From Jiella pacifica (GTDB lineage Bacteria > Pseudomonadota > Alphaproteobacteria > Rhizobiales > Rhizobiaceae): a DNA stretch of 64,000 nt. The first letter of the stretch is position 1. Each line of letters starts with the position of its first letter. Both the position numbers and the translations under genes were made by a program. The stretch is taken from the NCBI RefSeq assembly GCF_010500815.1, contig NZ_JAAAMG010000014.1, positions 62,001 to 126,000 on the forward strand. Direction: 5' to 3'. The notes beneath the pieces were generated by a model that saw only the letters and a list, made by a program, of their open reading frames with translations, made no database searches and had not been told where the DNA came from. Below are positions 53,861-63,185 of the stretch, piece after piece.

Positions 53861-55540
53861 TCAGAGGGCGCCGATGAAGCCGTCGTGGTCGTCGAGATGA
53901 ACGAGCGTCCCCTCCCGGCGGCCGCTAAAACCGTGGTCGCCCAGCGGATGCGGGTCTAGGCCCTCAGGCAGCGGAAAGACGCCTGCATCCTCGGACAGAT
54001 TGAAGACGCAAAGGAGCGTCTCTCCCGCGCCTTGCCGCAGGAAGGCAAGGATGCCCGCCGGCGCATCGAGGAAGCGGATCGCCCCTGTCGCCAGCACCGG
54101 ATGCCGTCGCCGAAAGCCGATCAGGCCGCGATAGAAGTGCAGCAGCGAGCCTTGATCGGCCTCCATCGCGTCGACGGCTCGCGCCGCATGTTCCGGCGGC
54201 ACCGGCAGCCAGGGTCGGCCAGCGGTGAAGCCGGCGTGAGCGCTGCCCGCCTCCCAGGCCATCGGCGTGCGGCAGCCGTCGCGGCCCTTCACCTCCGGCC
54301 AGAAGTTGATGCCGTAGGGATCGACCAGATCCTCATAGGCAACGTCGGCCTCCGTCAGGCCGAGCTCCTCGCCCTGATAGAGGCAGACCGAACCGCGCAA
54401 GGTGAGGAGAATACCGGCGGCGAGCCGCAAGGCGCGCTCGGCGTCGCGGCCGCCGGCGGTCCAGCGCGTGGCGTGGCGTTCGACGTCGTGATTCGAGAAC
54501 GCCCAGCAGGCCCAGCCCTGAGGCCCCGCCGCCTCGAAGCGCTCGACGACCGCCCGGATCGCCTGCGGCTCCGGCATGTGGCCGGAGAGGAAGTCGAAGG
54601 CGTAGCACATCTGCAGCCGGTCCGGCCCGGTTGTGTACTCGGCCATCAGCTCGACGCCGCGGATCCGCTCGCCGACCTCGCCGACGGTCATCGCGCCGTA
54701 TTCGTCGAGCAGCGCCCGCAACTCGGCGAAGAAGGTGAGAACCTCCGGCCGGTTCTTGTCGTGGAGGTGATCCTGGAAATTGTAGGGCTGGTTGCGCGAG
54801 GCCATCACCTCGGACTGCAGCCCGGGATCGAGCGGCGGATTGTCGGTGAGATCGGCGTCGTGGAAGTAGAAATTCGCCGTGTCGAGCCGGAAGCCGTCGA
54901 CGCCGCGCTCCAGCCAGAAGCGGACGTCGTCGAGCAGCGCCCGCCGGACGGAGGGATTGTGGAAGTTCAGATCCGGCTGCGAGGTGAGGAAGTTGTGGAG
55001 GTAGTATTGCCGACGGCGGGAATCCCACTCCCAGGACGTGCCGCCGAAGACCGAGAGCCAGTTGTTCGGCGGCGTGCCGTCGGGTTTGGGATCGGCCCAG
55101 ACATACCAGTCGGCCCTGTCATTGTCGCGGCTCGAACGGCTCTCGACGAACCAGGGGTGGAGGTTCGAGGTGTGGGACAGCACCTGGTCGATGATCACCT
55201 TCAGCCCCAGCCGGTGAGCCTCGGCAACGAGGGCGTCGAAATCATCGAGTGTCCCGAAGATCGGATCGACGTCCCGGTAGTTCGCAATGTCGTAGCCGAA
55301 ATCCTTCATCGGCGAGGTCATGAAGGGCGAGATCCAGATCGCGTCGACGCCGAGCGAGGCAACGTGGGCGAGGCGGCGGGTGATGCCGGCGAGATCGCCG
55401 ATGCCGTCGCCATTGGAATCCTGAAACGAGCGCGGATAGATCTGGTAGAGGACGCAGCCCCGCCACCAGTCCCTGTCCTCACTCATGGCGGAAGCATTGG
55501 GGGCGGCAACTTCGGCCCTGTCGTCCAAGCCTATCTCCAT
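53861..55540 (-). CDS. GH13 alpha-glucosidase (oligo-1,6-glucosidase type)
   Basis: About 559 residues, a GH13 (beta/alpha)8 enzyme. WWRGCVLYQIYPRSFQDSNG, nucleophile Asp in VDGFRLDTANF, acid/base Glu in MTVGEVGE and transition-state Asp in AFSNHDVERH are intact. No signal peptide, so imported alpha-glucosides are cleaved in the cytoplasm. Start ATG at 55540 overlaps the GNAT stop (ATGA); MSEDRDWW at 55486 is an alternative. Operon order matches sinorhizobial aglEFGAK. Confidence 0.92.
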   Translation of the reverse strand: MEIGLDDRAEVAAPNASAMSEDRDWWRGCVLYQIYPRSFQDSNGDGIGDLAGITRRLAHVASLGVDAIWISPFMTSPMKDFGYDIANYRDVDPIFGTLDDFDALVAEAHRLGLKVIIDQVLSHTSNLHPWFVESRSSRDNDRADWYVWADPKPDGTPPNNWLSVFGGTSWEWDSRRRQYYLHNFLTSQPDLNFHNPSVRRALLDDVRFWLERGVDGFRLDTANFYFHDADLTDNPPLDPGLQSEVMASRNQPYNFQDHLHDKNRPEVLTFFAELRALLDEYGAMTVGEVGERIRGVELMAEYTTGPDRLQMCYAFDFLSGHMPEPQAIRAVVERFEAAGPQGWACWAFSNHDVERHATRWTAGGRDAERALRLAAGILLTLRGSVCLYQGEELGLTEADVAYEDLVDPYGINFWPEVKGRDGCRTPMAWEAGSAHAGFTAGRPWLPVPPEHAARAVDAMEADQGSLLHFYRGLIGFRRRHPVLATGAIRFLDAPAGILAFLRQGAGETLLCVFNLSEDAGVFPLPEGLDPHPLGDHGFSGRREGTLVHLDDHDGFIGAL

Positions 55541-56055
55541 CAGGCGGCGGCCTCGAAGGCCGGATGATAGGTGATCTCGCCGCTCGGCGCAGGCGGTGCC
55601 ATCACCAGCCGCTGAACATATTGCACCGGCAGGCCGCGATAGGTCAGCGCCGGGTCGCTGGCAAAGCCGAAGCGGGTGTAGAAGGCCGGATCGCCGAAGA
55701 GAACGCAGCCCTTGGCGCCGAGCCTCTCCAGACGTCGCAAGCCTTCCACGACGAGGGCGGTGCCAACGCCCCGGCGTTGCGACTGCGGCCAAACCGACAC
55801 CGGGCCAAGGCCGTACCAGCCCGCCTCATCGCTTTCGATCGACACTGGCGAAAAGGCGACGTGCCCGAGAATGGAGCCCTCGACATCGACGGCGACGAGG
55901 GACAGCGTCAAGGCTTTTGCGGCGCGCAGGGCGTCGACGATTGCGCCTTCCGTCTGGTCGCTATGCGGCGCATCCGCGAAGGCCGCTTCGGTCAAGGCGC
56001 GGATCGCCTCTTCGTCGCCCGGCTCCTCCGGCCGGATCAAGGGTTTGCCCACCAT
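55540..56055 (-). CDS. GNAT-family N-acetyltransferase
   Basis: A 171-residue GNAT: PLIRPEEPGDEEAIRALTEAAF, the acetyl-CoA loop RRGVGTALVVEGLRRL and ALVVEG, FYTRFGFAS near the end. Substrate unknown. It lies inside the sugar operon, two bases after the permease stop and overlapping the glucosidase start, so it is cotranslated with them. This is not part of the usual agl or thu operon. Confidence 0.9.
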   Translation of the reverse strand: MVGKPLIRPEEPGDEEAIRALTEAAFADAPHSDQTEGAIVDALRAAKALTLSLVAVDVEGSILGHVAFSPVSIESDEAGWYGLGPVSVWPQSQRRGVGTALVVEGLRRLERLGAKGCVLFGDPAFYTRFGFASDPALTYRGLPVQYVQRLVMAPPAPSGEITYHPAFEAAA

Positions 56056-56057
56056 CG

Positions 56058-56885
<828 letters not shown>

Positions 56886-56886
56886 C

Positions 56887-57888
56887 TCATTTCCCCCTGC
56901 CGCCGAGATCGAGCCGGGCGATCTTGATGTAGAACAAGGTGATGAAGGCGATCACCAGGAACAGAAGCGTCGAGGCCGCCGAGCCATAGGCGAACTTGTC
57001 GAACTGGAAGAGATTTTCCTGGGCGAAGACCGACATCGACTTCGTCTGGGTGTTGTTGGGCGTCAGCACGTAGATGAGGTCGAACACCCGCAGCGCGTCG
57101 AGTGCCCGGAAGATCACCGCGACGAGGATCGCCGGGCGGATCAGCGGAAGCGTCACCTTCCAGAACACCTTGACCGGATGGATGCCGTCGATCTTCGCCG
57201 CCTCGTAGACGTCGCCCGGCACCATCTGCAGGCCGGCGAGGATGAGCAGTGCCATGAAGGGGGTCGTCTTCCACACGTCGACGATGATCACCGCCCACAT
57301 CGCCGTGTCGGGACTGGCCGTCCAGGCGACGGGGGCGGAAATGATGCCGATCGCCATCAGCATATCGTTGAGGATGCCGAACTGGTCGTTCATCATCCAG
57401 GCCCACATCTTGGCCGAGACGATGGTCGGGATCGCCCAGGGAATGAGGACGGCAGCGCGCACGAAGCCGCGGCCCTTGAACTCGGCATTGAGGACGAGGG
57501 CGAAGACGAGGCCGAGCACCGTCTCGATCGCCACGGAGATGACCGAGTAATAGACGGTGTTGTAGACGGCGTTCCACCATTGCGGATCGAAGAGGAGGCC
57601 GAAATACTCGCCCTCCCCGTCGCCGTAGTCGACATATTCCCAGTAGTTTCGCAGGCCGACGAACTCGGCCCCTTCGAGGTCGGAGAGGCTGGCGTTGGTG
57701 AGCGAGAACCAGATGGTCTTCAGGAGCGGCCAGCCGGCGACGAGGGCGAGCACGAGAAGCATCGGCGCCAGAAACAGCCAGGCCGACCTCAGGCGCTGGC
57801 GCGAGAGGTCCGAGCGGGGCCGCGCGCCCTTGCGCTCGACATCGAGCGCCTTGTCGGTCGGCGGAACGCCAGCCTGAACGTTTGCCAT
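56887..57888 (-). CDS. Sugar ABC transporter permease, MalF type
   Basis: A 333-residue permease. First helix WLFLAPMLLVLALVAGWPLL, periplasmic loop, and EAA loop YEAAKIDGIHPVKVFWKVTL. Shine-Dalgarno GGAGGAGACG directly precedes the ATG at 57888. Partner of the MalG-type subunit. Confidence 0.92.
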   Translation of the reverse strand: MANVQAGVPPTDKALDVERKGARPRSDLSRQRLRSAWLFLAPMLLVLALVAGWPLLKTIWFSLTNASLSDLEGAEFVGLRNYWEYVDYGDGEGEYFGLLFDPQWWNAVYNTVYYSVISVAIETVLGLVFALVLNAEFKGRGFVRAAVLIPWAIPTIVSAKMWAWMMNDQFGILNDMLMAIGIISAPVAWTASPDTAMWAVIIVDVWKTTPFMALLILAGLQMVPGDVYEAAKIDGIHPVKVFWKVTLPLIRPAILVAVIFRALDALRVFDLIYVLTPNNTQTKSMSVFAQENLFQFDKFAYGSAASTLLFLVIAFITLFYIKIARLDLGGRGK

Positions 57889-58076
57889 CGTCTCCTCCCA
57901 CCGGGCACCAGACGGACCGCACGGCCCGGCCGCTCGGCCGGCCTCCGCCCTTGCAGGTTCCGTCGTTCCAGCGTCGGCCCGGCGCCCTGACGTCGCCGAC
58001 GCGGGTGCCATCGCGGACGCGCCGCGACGGCGATGCTTGCGGACGCCTTGCGGCGCCGGCTCGCCTCAGGCGGGGA

Positions 58077-59342
58077 TCACTCCCAGGCGCTGCGCTTCAG
58101 GCGGCGCAGCCGCTTCTCCAGCTGGTCGAGATTGTCGGCGGCCGAGCCCCGCCCGGACAGCGTCTCGTTGACCGCGGTCCAGAATTCCTTGGAGACCTCG
58201 TTGTACTGCTTCTTCGTCGCCGCCGAGGGCCGCGGCACGGCATTCTCGACGACATCGCCCCAGGCGGCGACGATCGGCTGCGCCTCGGCGATCTCCGGAT
58301 CCTCGTAGAGGGCCGGGATGGTCGGCAGGCGCGAGGAGTTCATCGCCCGCTCCTTCTGGGCCTCTTGCGAACCGAGGAATTTCACCAGCTCGATCGCGGC
58401 TTCCTGGTGCTCAGAATATTTCGACACGGCGAGATTCCAGCCGCCGAGGCATGCGGCCGACTTGCCGCCCTCGCCCGCCGGCAGCGGCGTGACGTCGAAC
58501 TTGCCCTTCACGGCGCTGTCATCGCCCGCCGACAGGGCATAGGCATAGGGCCAGTTGCGCATGAAGACGGCATTGCCCGTCTGCCAGACGCCGCGGGCCT
58601 CTTCCTCCTTGTAGGAAAGCACGCCCTCCGGGGCGATGGTGCCGACCCAGCCTTTGGCCATGTCGATGGCCGCGGCGGCCTTCTCGTTGTTGATGGTGAT
58701 CTCGCCATCCGGCGAGACGATCTGACCGCCGCCATTGGAGGCCACCCATTCCAACGCGTCGCAGGTCAGGCCCTCATAGGGCGCACCCTGGAAGACGAAG
58801 CCGTTCATCTGGCCGTTGCCGGCCTCCCGCTCCTTGTCCTGGATCTCCTTGGCCGTCTCGGTCAGCTCGGCCCAGGTCTTCGGCGGCTCCTTGCCGTATT
58901 TCTCCAGAAGATCGCTGCGATAATACAGGGCCGGCGCGTCGGTATACATCGGGAAGGCGACGAGCTTGCCGTCCACCGTCTGGGACTGGATGATCGACGG
59001 GTTGTGCTTGGGGATCTCGTCCTTCATCGCCTCGGAAAGGTCGACGAAGTTGGTGGCCAGCTGCGGCGCCCAGATCACGTCGGTGCGATAGACGTCGACA
59101 TCCGCGTTGCCGGCCGACAGCCAGAGCCGGTATTGGCCGAACTGGTCGGTCGTCGAGGCCGGCATCTCGACGAGCTTGACGGTGTGACCGGTCTCCTTCT
59201 CGAACGCGTCGAGCTGCATTCTCAGTTCGGAAATGTCCTTGCCGATCGAGCCGGCGACGAGCGCCAGCTCCTCGGCCTTGGCGGCACCACCGGACATGAG
59301 CGCGCTTGCGGCCACGGCGAGCGCCATGTTGCGGAATTTCAT
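58077..59342 (-). CDS. Sugar ABC transporter substrate-binding protein
   Basis: A 421-residue periplasmic protein with signal peptide (MALAVAASALMSGGAAKA) and a class-1/ group D binding fold (ELALVAGSIGKDISELRMQL, FPMYTDAPALYYRSDLLEKYG). Resembles trehalose/maltose-binding proteins (ThuE/TMBP). ATG 59342 has GGGAGGAAG upstream. First gene of the operon, with a 188-base gap to the permease gene. Confidence 0.9.
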   Translation of the reverse strand: MKFRNMALAVAASALMSGGAAKAEELALVAGSIGKDISELRMQLDAFEKETGHTVKLVEMPASTTDQFGQYRLWLSAGNADVDVYRTDVIWAPQLATNFVDLSEAMKDEIPKHNPSIIQSQTVDGKLVAFPMYTDAPALYYRSDLLEKYGKEPPKTWAELTETAKEIQDKEREAGNGQMNGFVFQGAPYEGLTCDALEWVASNGGGQIVSPDGEITINNEKAAAAIDMAKGWVGTIAPEGVLSYKEEEARGVWQTGNAVFMRNWPYAYALSAGDDSAVKGKFDVTPLPAGEGGKSAACLGGWNLAVSKYSEHQEAAIELVKFLGSQEAQKERAMNSSRLPTIPALYEDPEIAEAQPIVAAWGDVVENAVPRPSAATKKQYNEVSKEFWTAVNETLSGRGSAADNLDQLEKRLRRLKRSAWE

Positions 59343-59460
59343 TCGACTTCCTCCCATCCTGGTCGTCGATGCGACACGCCGGCGCGTCTTTGCGACGTCT
59401 GTGGACGATCGGCTCCACCACTCCCATGGCCGGCGCCGCGTCGCATCCCGTTGTTATGGA

Positions 59461-59488
59461 ATGCTAGCCGAAGAAGAAGGAAAGGCAA
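59461..59488 (-). promoter_or_regulatory. Possible sigma70-type promoter for the sugar operon
   Basis: On the minus strand TTGCCT and TAGCAT are spaced by 16 bases, about 120 bases before the binding-protein start. The boxes fit poorly enough that this is only a candidate. The remainder of 59343-59670 holds no gene. Confidence 0.25.
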
Positions 59489-59630
59489 GTTGTGGTGAGG
59501 AAAGTTCGTTGACGCCGGCGGGGCCGGAGCGGACGTCTCGTGACCCCGCGGAGCCAGACAATGCGCGGCGAAAGCGCCGGCTCTGGCGGTACGACCGGCC
59601 CCTTCATCGGGCAAAGCGACCGTCCAAGAC

Positions 59631-59664
59631 GGCGCGGCATGCCGGCATTGGACGATGCCGCGCC
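59631..59664 (-). terminator. Hairpin downstream of urtE
   Basis: GGCGCGGCAT (59631-59640) pairs with ATGCCGCGCC (59655-59664), a perfect 10-bp stem with a 14-base loop, seven bases past the urtE stop. Reading on the minus strand, a weak T-rich stretch follows. It probably ends the urt operon transcript. Confidence 0.45.
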
Positions 59665-59670
59665 CGCCCG

Positions 59671-60366
59671 TCAGACCGTCAGGTGCTTGCGAACCTCGGG
59701 GTCGTCCAGGCCTTCCGCCGGCCCGTCGAAGACGATCTCGCCCCGGTCCATGACATAGACCTTGTCGGCAAGCTCGCGGCAGAAATCGAGATACTGCTCG
59801 ACGAGGAGGATGGCGATGCCGGAATTGTCCTTCAGAAAGCGGATCGCCCGACCGATGTCCTTGATGATCGAAGGCTGGATGCCCTCGGTCGGCTCGTCCA
59901 GCACCAGGAGCCGTGGCCGGGTGACCAGAGCCCGGCCGATCGCAAGCTGCTGTTGCTGACCGCCGGAGAGGTCGCCGCCACGCCTTCCGAGCATGCCCTT
60001 CAGCACGGGAAAAAGCTCGAAAACGTGATCGGGGATCGAGCGGTCGGCGGCCTTCAGCGGCGCGTAGCCGGTCTGGAGGTTCTCCTTCACCGTCAGAAGC
60101 GGGAAGATCTCGCGCCCCTGCGGCACGAAGCCGATGCCCCGCCGCGCCCGGTTGTAGGGCGCCTCGCGGCCCATCACCTCGCCGTCGAAGGCGATCTCGC
60201 CGCGGCGGATCGGCTGCTGGCCGACGACGGCGCGCAGCAGCGACGTCTTGCCGACGCCGTTGCGCCCGAGGACGCAAGTGATCTCGCCGCTCTTGGCACT
60301 GACCGAGACGTTCCGGAGCGCCTGGGCGGCGCCGTAGTAGAGATCGACGTTGGAGACGGTCAGCAT
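59671..60366 (-). CDS. urtE: Urea ABC transporter ATP-binding subunit UrtE
   Basis: A 231-residue ATPase of the LivF type: Walker A GRNGVGKTSLL, signature GGDLSGGQQQQLAIGRAL, Walker B LLVLDEPTEGIQPSI. The wording EPTEGIQPSIIKDIG is characteristic of UrtE. Part of the UrtABCDE urea/short-chain amide importer. A 267-base gap, filled by a palindromic repeat, separates it from urtD. Confidence 0.94.
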   Translation of the reverse strand: MLTVSNVDLYYGAAQALRNVSVSAKSGEITCVLGRNGVGKTSLLRAVVGQQPIRRGEIAFDGEVMGREAPYNRARRGIGFVPQGREIFPLLTVKENLQTGYAPLKAADRSIPDHVFELFPVLKGMLGRRGGDLSGGQQQQLAIGRALVTRPRLLVLDEPTEGIQPSIIKDIGRAIRFLKDNSGIAILLVEQYLDFCRELADKVYVMDRGEIVFDGPAEGLDDPEVRKHLTV

Positions 60367-60457
60367 GAATGAAATCCCCGCAATCGCGCCTCACATTGCG
60401 ATCCGCCCGGCGGTGAGGCGGTACGGTCATCGGCAGCCGCCGAGACTCCCAAAGTCG

Positions 60458-60597
60458 CCCTCATCCTGAGGTGCGGGCCGGCTCGCAGAGCCGGCCCGCC
60501 TCGAAGGGCGAGGGCGTGGCTCGACGCCGCGGTTGCGCCCCCTCGCCCTTCGAGGCGCGGCATGTCTAACGACATGTCGCGCACCTCAGGATGAGGG
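60458..60597. repeat. Complex palindromic intergenic repeat in the urt operon
   Basis: Outer arms CCCTCATCCTGAGGTGCG (60458-60475) and its exact complement (60580-60597) pair over 18 bp. Inside are a perfect hairpin GGGCCGGCTC-gca-GAGCCGGCCC, and CTCGAAGGGCGAGGG pairing with CCCTCGCCCTTCGAG. The design matches the REP-like palindromes (cctcatcctgag type) scattered in Rhizobiales. It lies between urtD and urtE. Confidence 0.85.
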
Positions 60598-60633
60598 GGC
60601 GGGGCAACGTCGCCTGGACTGCAATCATCATGG

Positions 60634-61665
60634 TCATCGCCCCAGATACACCTCGATCACCTTCGGATCGGCCGAGACCTTGTCGAGCGTTCCCTCCGAC
60701 AGCACCGAGCCCTCATGCAGGCAGGTGACCTTCACCCCCAGCGCCCGGACGAAATGCATGTCGTGCTCGACCACGACGACCGAGCGGGTCCGGGCGATGT
60801 CGCGCAGGAGCCGCGCGGTCTGCTCGGTCTCGGCGTCGGTCATGCCGGCGACCGGCTCGTCGACGAGGAGCAGCTCCGGGTCCTGGGCGAGCAGCATGCC
60901 GATTTCGAGCCACTGCTTCTGGCCGTGGGAGAGATTGGCGGCGAAGGTCTCGCGCTTTTCCGTCAGCCGCGTCGTTTCGAGGATCGCCTCGATCCGCTGC
61001 CGCTCGGCCTCGTCCTTGCGGTGGACGAGCGCTTCGAGCACGGAGCGCGGCCCCGACAAGGACAGGCGGATGTTGTCCTCCACCGTGTGGCTCTCGAAGA
61101 CGGTCGGCTTCTGGAACTTGCGGCCGATGCCCATGGAGGCGATCGCCGCCTCGTCGTGACGGGTGAGGTCGACGTCGCCGCCGAAGAAGACCTCGCCCTT
61201 GTCGGGCCTCGTCTTGCCGGTGATGATGTCCATCATCGTCGTCTTGCCGGCGCCGTTCGGGCCGATGATCGCCCGCATCTCGCCCTTCTCGATGACCAGG
61301 GAGAGGTTGTTGATCGCCTTGAAGCCGTCGAAGCTTTTGGTGACGCCGTTGAGATAGAGCAGCGTATCGCGCCGGGCCCGGCCCTGTGCCTCGATGGCCA
61401 GCCGGCGCTCGCGCATCTGAGCGGCGTAGGGATGCGGCGAGACGACGGGCTCGCCGTGGCCGTTTTCGAACGGCTGCTCGACAGGCGCCGGTGACGACGG
61501 CACGGCCTCGCGGGGCCTTGCTGCCTGCGCCGCGACGGGAGCAATGCCGGCACGGCCTGTATTTTCCTGCACCGGCTGCGTTGCCGGTTCGCGACCGCCG
61601 CCTTGCGGCGTCGTCAGCGCGTGCACGTCGTCTGCCACCTTGCCTGCCACTTTTGCCTCGACCAT
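60634..61665 (-). CDS. urtD: Urea ABC transporter ATP-binding subunit UrtD, N-terminally extended
   Basis: A 343-residue LivG-type ATPase: Walker A GPNGAGKTTMMD near residue 135, signature LSHGQKQWLEIGMLL, Walker B LLLVDEPVAGMTDAE. About 100 residues precede the usual start (Pro/Ala-rich, AARPREAVPSSPAP); the family is usually about 250 residues. The extension begins five bases after urtC, so it is likely translated; MRERRLAIEAQ at 61416 is a later start option. Confidence 0.9.
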   Translation of the reverse strand: MVEAKVAGKVADDVHALTTPQGGGREPATQPVQENTGRAGIAPVAAQAARPREAVPSSPAPVEQPFENGHGEPVVSPHPYAAQMRERRLAIEAQGRARRDTLLYLNGVTKSFDGFKAINNLSLVIEKGEMRAIIGPNGAGKTTMMDIITGKTRPDKGEVFFGGDVDLTRHDEAAIASMGIGRKFQKPTVFESHTVEDNIRLSLSGPRSVLEALVHRKDEAERQRIEAILETTRLTEKRETFAANLSHGQKQWLEIGMLLAQDPELLLVDEPVAGMTDAETEQTARLLRDIARTRSVVVVEHDMHFVRALGVKVTCLHEGSVLSEGTLDKVSADPKVIEVYLGR

Positions 61666-61670
61666 CCCGC

Positions 61671-62821
61671 CTACTCCGCCGGATTGGGGACGGCCCCGGC
61701 CGTCTCCCCCTTTTCGGCCTCTTTGGCCCGCCGCCCCGCCCGGAAGGCGTCCCAGCCATGGTCGATGGTGCCGACGATGCCGCGCGGCAGAAGCAGCGTG
61801 ACGAAGACGAACAGGCCGCCCAGAAGGAACAGCCAGAATTCCGGCGCGACGGCAGTGAAGACGGTCTTGCCGTAATTGACCAGCAGCGCACCGATCACCG
61901 GACCGATCAGCGTGCCCCGGCCGCCGACCGCCGCCCAGACGACGATCTCGATGGAATTGACCGGCGAGAACTCGCCGGGATTGATGATGCCGACCTGCGG
62001 GACGTAGAGCGCCCCGGCGATCCCCGCCATGACGGCCGAGACGGTGAAGGCGAAGAGCTTCACATATTCCGGCCGCCAGCCGATGAAGCGGGTGCGGCTT
62101 TCGGCATCGCGCACCGCGATCATCAGCTTGCCGAGCTTCGACCGGGTGATCCAGCCGACGAGAAGCACGCCGAGTGCGAGGGCTATGCAGCTCACGGCGA
62201 AGAGGCCGGCCCTCGTCGCATCGGCCTGGATCGAAAAGCCGAGGATGTCCTTGAAGTCGGTGAGGCCGTTATTGCCGCCGAAGCCCATGTCGTTGCGGAA
62301 AAAGGCGAGGAGCAGGGCGTAGGTCATCGCCTGGGTGATGATCGACAGATAGACGCCGGTGACGCGGGAGCGGAAGGCGAAGAAGCCGAAGACGAAGGCG
62401 AGCAGCCCCGGAACCAGCATCACCATGAGCGCGGCGAACCAGAACTGGTCGAAGCCGGTCCAGTACCACGGCAGTTCCTTCCAATTCAGGAACACCATGA
62501 AGTCCGGCAGCTCGGGATTGCCGTAGACGCCGCGGGCGCCGATCTGGCGCATCAGATACATGCCATGGCATAGCCGCCGAGGGCGAAGAAGGCGCCATGG
62601 CCGAGCGACAGGATGCCGCAATAGCCCCAGACGAGATCCAGCGCGAGGGCGAGCAGCGCGTAGCAGACATATTTGCCGAACAGCGGCACGAGATAGGACG
62701 GCACGTGCAGCGGATGATCCGCCGGCAGCGCAAGGTTCGACAGCGGCACGAGGATCGCCGCGGCCAGGATCGCGGCGATGAGGATCCAGACACGGGCACC
62801 GAGGAAGCGGGCGAGGATCAT
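61671..62821 (-). pseudogene. urtC: urtC, urea ABC permease, broken by a frameshift
   Basis: Two frames together make a complete UrtC. The N-terminal part (MILARFLGARVWILIAAIL to GHGAFFALGGYAM) starts at 62821. At about 62561-62566 the frame shifts: the reading ATG-GCA-TGT runs to a TGA at 62552, while the rest of the protein (MYLMRQIGARGVYGNPELPD onward, to AGAVPNPAE) is in another frame. Adding one G (ATGGGCATG) restores the UrtC sequence GYAMGMYLMRQIG. Either a real one-base deletion or a sequencing error. Downstream translation could restart at the ATG of MYLM, giving about 297 residues lacking the first helices. Confidence 0.82.
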
Positions 62822-62981
62822 CGCGCGCCCTCGGTGCTCGAAAGGTAGGTCGCGAGGGGCCTGCGACGGTGGGTCGTTTGACCTCCCCCCGGGACCGCTA
62901 CAGCATCCACACATCTGCACGGTGCTTTACTGGCGGACCTGTTCGAGGGGGCATCTGCGGGGATGGGCAAATGTTGACGCT

Positions 62982-63112
62982 TCGTCATTCTCGGGCCCCG
63001 TCCCGAGAATCCAGGGGCAACTGCCGCTGCATAAATCGCTTCCGCCCTCTGTTGCCGAAGCGAATTGCGCTCGACGATCTCTGGATTCTCGGGACGGGGC
63101 CCGAGAATGACG
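62982..63112. repeat. Long palindromic repeat between urtB and urtC
   Basis: Perfect 32-bp inverted arms at 62982-63013 and 63081-63112, beginning CGTCATTCTCGGGCCCC and ending CGAGAATCCAG, with 67 bases between. Each arm also has an internal CTCGGG/CCCGAG pair. The element accounts for a third of the gap 62822-63185, which has no gene. A different family from the 60458 element. Confidence 0.87.
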
Positions 63113-63185
63113 ACGTGCCGAGGCTGGCGCTTCAGCCAATCGCTGGCGCGGCGGAACATCGAAAGAGGTTTCAAAGCCTGGGCGC

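Noticed and set aside
60458-63112. Palindromes as a CRISPR array
   Set aside because: There are only two elements, of different sequence, with no regularly spaced repeats and no cas genes.
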